Of a stretch of 64,000 nucleotides of DNA, positions 57,654-64,000 are shown piece after piece. The notes beneath the pieces were generated by a model. It was not told the DNA's origin, ran no database searches, and saw nothing but the letters and a program-made list of their open reading frames with translations. Location: contig OX359245.1 in the NCBI GenBank assembly GCA_947179485.1, forward strand, positions 1,407,001 through 1,471,000, in the 5' to 3' direction. Source of the stretch: Allacma fusca. Its lineage: Eukaryota; Arthropoda; Collembola; Symphypleona; Sminthuridae. How positions within the stretch are numbered: the stretch's first letter is position 1; the number at the start of each line of letters is the position of its first letter. A program made the position numbers and the translations under genes.

Positions 57654-60600
57654 CTAAGCAACGATGGTGGAGTTGGCAGGGGAGGACTGTTTCTCCATTG
57701 GAGGGGCTTCCAGACGACTGGACAACTCTTTATACAATTCACAGGAGAATTTGGCACACTTGTTACTGGACTCAGGGAGGAAGCCGGAGTCAATGTACGC
57801 TCTCATCCCACGCCGCCATTTCTTTGAGAGGTAATTCTCCGTTTTTTCAAAGACCCTGTAAAAAATAGGAAAACATTTTTGGAATTTATTTTTGTTTTTA
57901 ATAACCATTTATTGCATTTAGGGGTATATTCTGATTTTAGTCAAAATTTGCTCATTTTAGGGAAAATGTTTTGGGCAAATCGTTCTTTTACAAACAAAAT
58001 TTTCAAGGCCAGATTTCAGGTCAGGAAAATTTTTTAGAGCACATTTTTTAGCAAACCTTTCAAGGTCAACTGCTTGGGAGAACTTTTAGAAGCAAATTGT
58101 TGTTTTTAGCAAAACGTTCAAAAACAATAGTTCTTTTTTTTAGGCAAAATGTTTTAGAAAAAAATTGTAGTGTCACATTTTGAGGCATGAATCTCTTATT
58201 TTAGGTCAAATTATTACAAACAAATTTCTTTTTCAGGGATTTTCTAAGGAGCGCTCTTCTTCCTTTAATTAAAATTTCAAAGAAGAAAACTTTTGAGGGA
58301 ATATTTGAGAAACATTTTGTCACACATTTTTCGACAAGTTTCTTGGTATTGGCGAAATTTTTAATGGATGCATTCATTTTTAGGGGCTTAATTAGAGAGA
58401 GAACAATTGGCTCATTGTTTGAAAATATACAAAATAATAAAAACTATGGAGAAGTATAACTAAATGACTCCAATTTTGTTTCAAGATTTGGAAACGCTAC
58501 TAAAAATTATTAAAAGACACACACATGTGACAATAAGTTCAAGGCTATCATACACTTGTGTAGAATTTCCTGAAGTGAACAACTGTAAATGGAATTTTGA
58601 TTCCCAAGTTTATGGTGTTTGAGAAAATAAAAGTGAGTAATTTCTGAGGGTTCTTAGAATATTTACATCTGTACTCTGTGTAAAGTATCAGCAGGGATTC
58701 GCAATAGGCAATAGTAGGGTATAAAACTGTATGGTATAAAAACAACAACACATGGCTCCATTGTTTGTCATTCAAAGTAAAGCCTTACTGCACCTCCCGT
58801 ATATGCGAAGGAATGAAAAATATCTTAACGATACATCTACAACGGTTAACGGTTTAACAATCTCTCAACTCTCCTCAACACAAATGTCAAGAAACGTTTC
58901 TATGAGAAAAACAAAGATCTTACAAAAGCCTAAGGATTGAGAATAAAGTGCCATCTTTGGACACAACTGCAGAATGCAAGCTAAAGTTCATTGTTTTCTC
59001 AGTGTAGTATTAACATTTGCCGCAAGATGGGGACACTCTACGGTATTCAAATCCAGAGCCTTTCACAGCTTCCCAGTGGCAAAACTTGAGTAAATGTTTT
59101 CCCTGATATTTTTATTTGTAAAATGTAGCTTCTTTCTGGATATAGCTTTTACAGCTTGAGTTTATTTTATAATAGACTTCTTACGAAAAATTCTCTATTC
59201 GTTCAAATATTTGGAGATCTCATTTACTCTAATTTAAATTTTTCTATTTACTAATGTAATCATTTTAGCTCCCCTTTATCTAGGACTCTTAGAAATTTGT
59301 GCTGCTCTGCTTCCCTTAATCTCATCGAAAATTAGTGTGAAAATTCGTAAAAACTTTAAACTGTATTTATGCCATAAACGTGAACAAAATGTTTTCAGCT
59401 ACACCCAATTTCAAAAACGATTTTTCCCAGGAACTAATCCGCTCGAAAATTTGATAATAAATTATTTGTAAAAGCCTGATTTGGCGGGAAAATCTCACCC
59501 GTTAATAATGTTGTCAACGTAGGTCCCGTTGCTGCGTCGGTTGATCTCACAAGCCATGCGCTCAATGCATTGGGAGCTGGTGAGGACATCTTGGGCAACT
59601 TGCACACCTGAGCTGACCTTCTCATAAATGGTATCTCCGAGTCCAAAAGCATCCAGAGATCGGCCATTGGTCGGGATGGTGATCACGGGGATGGGCAAGA
59701 ACAACAACAACAGGGGTAAGAGCAACAACAAGGGCAACAGCAAAGGGAGCAAGAGGGGCTTGAGCAACTTCAGCAATGCGAGGAGTCCAAGACCACCCAA
59801 ACCCTTGAGACCCTTCAAGCCAATCAGACCCGCGAGACCTCCTAAACCTCCAGCTGCTCCTCCCAAACCGCTGTCTTCGTCATCTCCGTAACCTACAGGT
59901 AAAAGGGAGGTCAATTTCATGTCAATTTCCTGTCAGTTATAAGATATTAAACAACAATTATTTTCTGTATACTGTACCATTATACTAAAATTTTTGACTG
60001 TATTATTATAAGCCGTTGGTCAAACAGACTCGTTTAACTGGACCCTGTCTACAGGATCAAATACATTGAGCCCTCCCAATAACAGACTTTCCCACTCGGG
60101 AAAATACTCTACAAAAAATTCTTGCTGTAACAAACTTTTTTTATGTACGTAAATTTAATTTAACTCTCTGAGAAATTTAAAACTTTAGAGCCAGGAACAA
60201 TTAATAGTAATTTTGAACTTGTTAAGCACATAAGTTAGGTTTTAAAAAAATAAAAACGATAACACCAAATTCGTAATTTTCGAATCAAATTTTTGAAAGA
60301 TTGTTCAAAATTTTGGTAAATTCTACAAAATTATGAAATTAATTTCAGAAAAATTCACAAATAATATTTATAGTTTTTATAGCTGCATAAGTTCGACATT
60401 ACCGGAAATATCAGATCCCCAGCCGCTGCCCTGGGACGCCCCCGCAGCCGCCCCCTGCTGAGCTCCTGGATAATGATAATAGTAGTAAGTCATGGACTGT
60501 TGAGGAACTCCTGAGCCCGCCCCAGCACCACCGGCACCACCAGCACCGTACCCTCCAGAAGCAACCCCTCCATATCCCCCAGAGTTAGTGCTATATCCCC

Positions 60601-60967
60601 CAGAATTAGTGCTGTATCCCCCTGAGGAACCCCCTGAGGCCGGCACCCCATAACTGTTACTAATTGAACTTGCCGCCGCCACATTCGCAGCTGCAGTAGT
60701 CCCTCCAATTGACCCGCTCACCGTCCCACTCGGAGCCCCATAACCCGCTTGCACAGCCGCATTAGCGTACGAGTCCCTATTTTGCGCATGCGCATATACC
60801 GGCACTGTCCTCGCTACATTCAAATGCCCGCTTCCCCCAACGTTGGACGGCGCAAAGGCCGCATGCGTATTGTCATGGATGTGGTTCTTGTTAACGTCCA
60901 CAGCGGCTCTGGTCAAGCCCACGATGGCGGATGCCATCACTAGCAGCGTAAGTCTCAGTTTGGTCAT
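57654..60967 (-). CDS. Secreted Gly/Leu-rich four-cysteine protein, gene B
   Basis: Three coding exons (60967-60403, 59892-59499 and 57855-57654) join at GTAATG/TAG and GTGAGA/CAG borders in matching phases, giving about 386 residues. The order is a signal peptide (MTKLRLTLLVMASAIVGLTR), an Ala/Gly/Ser/Tyr-rich part with GGYSTNSGGYSTNSGGYGG repeats and YYYYHYPG, a Gly-Leu-rich core (GLGGLAGLIGLKGLKGLGGL), and a long leucine run ending LLFLPIPVITIP. The tail carries cysteines in SSQCIERMACEI and NKCAKFSCEL. This mirrors gene A, with the tail split by an extra intron. A pyrimidine-AG just before the ATG suggests a further untranslated exon. Likely extracellular matrix or cuticle protein; inferred from composition. 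Confidence 0.87.
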
Positions 60968-60999
60968 TTTCTATAAATATACTGTCAAAATAAAATACA

Positions 61000-61885
61000 A
61001 TTTAATTTCTCAATTTTGAAACCCGAAAATATTATTAAAATCGCCCCTAATCAATTTTAATTAATTTTAATTTGCTTCCAATGCACTTTAAATAACAATC
61101 TATTTTAAACCTCGTATAACTTAATTTAAATCCAATCACCCCTTGATTGAAAATAAATTGAAAGTTTATTAATTCCCATTAAATTGCCTCGAAAAAACAT
61201 CAACCCAATTTCCGGCCACCAACTGTGAGTGAGACCCCTAAAGGGTAAGAAACTGCTGTGGTCAGAAATAAAAAAAAACTAATTTAAACTAAAACTAATT
61301 ATGCGAACGAAGAAAAGGGAAAGAAATTAGCAATTTTTTAGCTCTCAATTGATCCTGATTTTTTGCCCTCCTTTTTTATCATATACGTCATCGTATTATG
61401 GAACTGTACAAAGCTTTTGAGTAAAAAAAACCCCCCGGAGGGTCCTCCCTTTATCTTGGAGGACTTTCATAAAGATAAATAAATTCATCCGAAGCATATC
61501 CCTATTCTTCCGTAGTGTGGACCACAACACATGTCCCACTTTTTGACACCATTGTCATTTGAGGGACTCTCATTGTGACTCAGAAAGGAAGGAACACTTG
61601 GGGTTAGTGTCAATATTAATATAAAAAAACAGGAGTTTTGACAATTTAATTTTGGGAATTACACTGTAGTGTCTAGTAGTAATAACTGAAGATCAAAATT
61701 AAAGGATCAAAGCACCGGCAATGACTCAGATTTTTTTTAAAAGTGTGATGCATTTGCAGTGTATTGTACTAAAAGGGCCTTTTCTATTGTAAGAGGTGTC
61801 TTAGTTTCTATGAGAGCTGAAGGGAAGGCGTTTCCTATGTTTTAGTCAACGGCCTCATTATATTTATAAAAATTTTGTTTTGTTT
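61000..61885. other. Upstream region of gene B
   Basis: AT-rich; presumably holds the first untranslated exon and promoter of gene B. No TATA box could be fixed. Confidence 0.35.
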
Positions 61886-61891
61886 TTCAGA

Positions 61892-61924
<33 letters not shown>
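61892..61924 (+). repeat. (TC)n microsatellite
   Basis: A run of TCTCTC of about 33 bases, followed by a purine-rich AGGAGGATGAGG patch. Confidence 0.95.
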
Positions 61925-61926
<2 letters not shown>

Positions 61927-61949
61927 GACTTGAGGAGACGCAGAGAATA

Positions 61950-63060
61950 ATGTGAAGAAGAGGAGGATGAGGAGGAGAAATCTCAAGTCATTCGGTTTTG
62001 TCTGTAAAATTGACACGCGTTTCCTTCTTCCTTTCACATGTCAAGGAGCTTTTACAAATCATCCCATTCTTATACAAGGATCCTTCAGAAATTTTAATAC
62101 ACTTTTATATACACGCTCTTGTATACACATGTACTTGTTATACGTATCTGTTTATTATTGTATTTAGGGGGGGAAAATCTCATGGGCTAAGAAGCAAGGC
62201 TTAAGAAGGATCTTGAGCACGACTATTTTGATTTCTAAATGTCTATTTCAGATTCTTACGATTTTGCAGATGCTGTCAGAATCAGCGTCGCCCCTTAACG
62301 GACAACGTGCTGTGGTTTACAAGAGGAACCTGAGAGCGTCCTTTAATTGAAGCTATATAGAAGGAATGTCTCTGAGGAGACAAATGACTGCACAGCACAC
62401 ATGTGAAACAAGATATGTACTGTAGGGAATTGAAAGGGAGACAAGTTGAGAGAGTGCTATTGTTGTAACAAGTAATTGATACGGACTGCCAGTCCTTAAG
62501 TTGATTGTTGGGCTTGAATTTATATAGAACCTGAAAGGGAGGGAAAAAGAGGGACATTTCTTCCCTTCCTTTGGATCAACTTGTAACTCTCAGCTTTTTT
62601 TTAACACTCAGTTCCTTCTTGAACATATCACTTTTTAATGGGTTACTGGGTGAGAAATTAATTATGGGTCTCAATGCACACCTTACGTATACGAGCAATT
62701 ATCCCTGTCTGCGGTTTCCTATACGTATGTGATCTCATGTGTGTGTGTGTGGCTGTATTTATTTCTAGAGCACTATCACCCATCATCTTCCTCTGCATCT
62801 CAAGCGGTGTCTTTTCAAAATTGACAATAACATTTTACCCTTTTGTTATGATTGTTTTGGTAGTGGTTTTTGCTATTTATTAGCTCAGCCTCTACTTGTA
62901 CAAGGGAATTCTATGTGTGAGAATTTTGCCTATGTGGTTGCCTGACCAGACCAAATTCCTGTTTGTACAGTCCACTCTCGCTATGAGGTTCCTTGTAAAT
63001 TTTGACACGTACAATTTTAACTCAATTTTTGACATCCGGATTTTTTTTACACTTACAATT
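61950..63060. other. Host intergenic DNA
   Basis: No gene recognised. At 62284 GCGTCGCCCCTTA followed by CAACGTGCTG resembles 32310-32340. Confidence 0.35.
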
Positions 63061-63089
63061 TTTCTACATGGTAATTTTTACGGTTGAAT

Positions 63090-63275
63090 TTTGTACTTGT
63101 AAATTACTGCATTCAATTTTTGGTTATACATTGTAAAATTTTGCATTCGGATTTTGTACTTGTAAATTTGTGCGTTTGAATTCTGCTTCTGTAAAATTTG
63201 CATTTGAATTTTGTACTTGTAAATTTGTGCGTTTGAATTCTGCTTCTGTAAAATTTGCATTTGAAATTTGCACAT
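63090..63275 (+). repeat. Imperfect 57-bp tandem repeat
   Basis: TTTTGTACTTGTAAATTTGT followed by GCGTTTGAATTCTGCTTCTG and TAAAATTTGCATTTGAA is repeated twice almost exactly (about 63151-63264), with shorter diverged copies on both sides. The open minus-strand frame here is a by-product. Confidence 0.85.
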
Positions 63276-64000
63276 GTAAATTTTTGAAAACCTATTTACA
63301 TATTTGCGTTGCTTGTAAATGTCAACGTGAAAATTTGTTTGTACTAGGAAATTAGGAATGCAGGATCGAAGGTGAATTTTATTATTTATAGAGAAAAGGT
63401 CCATTAATTACTTGTACGTACATTTATAGGAATGTCAATGGGGATGTATGAGCTCATTAAGAATGCATTTTAACGTCAAAACAAGTCCCTGCCCACTTTG
63501 AGTGCAAGAAATATGGCTGGAAGGGTCTTAAGAAGTCTAGTAAGAAGATAATAATTGTAACTATCTCAATATAAATGGGTGCGAGGGAAATTCTGCTCTT
63601 GTATGTTCCGTATTATTATTGTGGTGCACTGAAAGCTGCTAAACATGTTTTAATCCCAATCCAATATGTTTACTATTGGATTTAGCCCCATTGGTCTTGT
63701 CATGCCCAACCAGTTTTTCTCACTCGGACAAATCTCATTGTCAGTCGTCAGTGACAGTGAAATTTTCAGGTTCAATATTTTTTAGATCAATAATCAAAAC
63801 ATAAACAACTTATAATGAACTTTTCCTTAGCCGGATTCTAATAATAAATTGTGTAAGAACTACTTCATGCTTTCCTAAATTTCTACTGTAATTCAATGCG
63901 TTTACACTTCCAATGTGACTTACGACAATTTAATTTACATTTGTAATGCTTGTAGCATTGTTGCGAGTGTATTTTTCTCTTGAAAATTCGGGGGGGAATA
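63276..64000. other. Host intergenic DNA to window end
   Basis: AT-rich with no recognised feature. Confidence 0.35.

Noticed and set aside
1-64000. tRNA or rRNA genes
   Set aside because: No convincing tRNA box A/B pairs with a cloverleaf or rRNA stretches were noticed; an exhaustive scan was not possible by eye.

Overview
The window is eukaryotic and AT-rich. Genes are spliced with GT-AG introns, and long gene-poor stretches are packed with inverted-repeat transposons. Two intron-bearing paralogous genes for secreted glycine/leucine-rich proteins and a rhodopsin-type receptor gene suggest an animal, most likely an arthropod (perhaps a crustacean). The species cannot be fixed from the sequence alone.

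Bases 100-25915 are one Polinton/Maverick element. It has 185-bp terminal inverted repeats that differ at only about two positions and is flanked by a 6-bp CATGCT duplication. It carries the family core: protein-primed DNA polymerase B, retrovirus-like integrase, adenain-type protease, packaging ATPase, double-jelly-roll major capsid protein, a probable minor capsid protein and a basic core-like protein with Gly-Gly sites. It also carries an unusual cargo: a JmjC-domain gene with two C2H2 fingers, a Pif1/RecD-like helicase, a RING-like protein, two single-pass membrane proteins placed near the two ends, and two arrays of the same 20-bp tandem repeat. The genes contain many intron-like gaps. 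The element looks young and largely whole, with at most a few breaks.

Bases 25922-39000 are host DNA with no convincing gene. The stretch holds several non-autonomous DNA transposons whose ends and target duplications can be read (27440-28329, 35581-36813, 36176-36352, 38652-39032), foldback repeats rich in GAACTTGAC, CCTTCCTTC or GTCCCCGTCCCG words, and a long interspersed repeat that recurs at 45960-48290.

Bases 38395-45176 (minus strand) are a class A G-protein-coupled receptor gene. Its first coding exon is split by a 4757-bp tnp2-like (CACTA/EnSpm-type) transposon at 40331-45087 with a 2-bp GA duplication. The transposon holds an open transposase frame and a decayed DUF4806-like accessory gene.

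Bases 45200-53000 are mostly repeats, including a 21-bp minisatellite at 49040-49580. Bases 53122-60967 hold two tandem minus-strand genes for secreted proteins with the same layout: signal peptide, Gly/Ser/Tyr-rich part, Gly-Leu-rich hydrophobic core ending in LPIPxIT, and a four-cysteine tail. Beyond 61000 only microsatellites and a short tandem repeat were seen.
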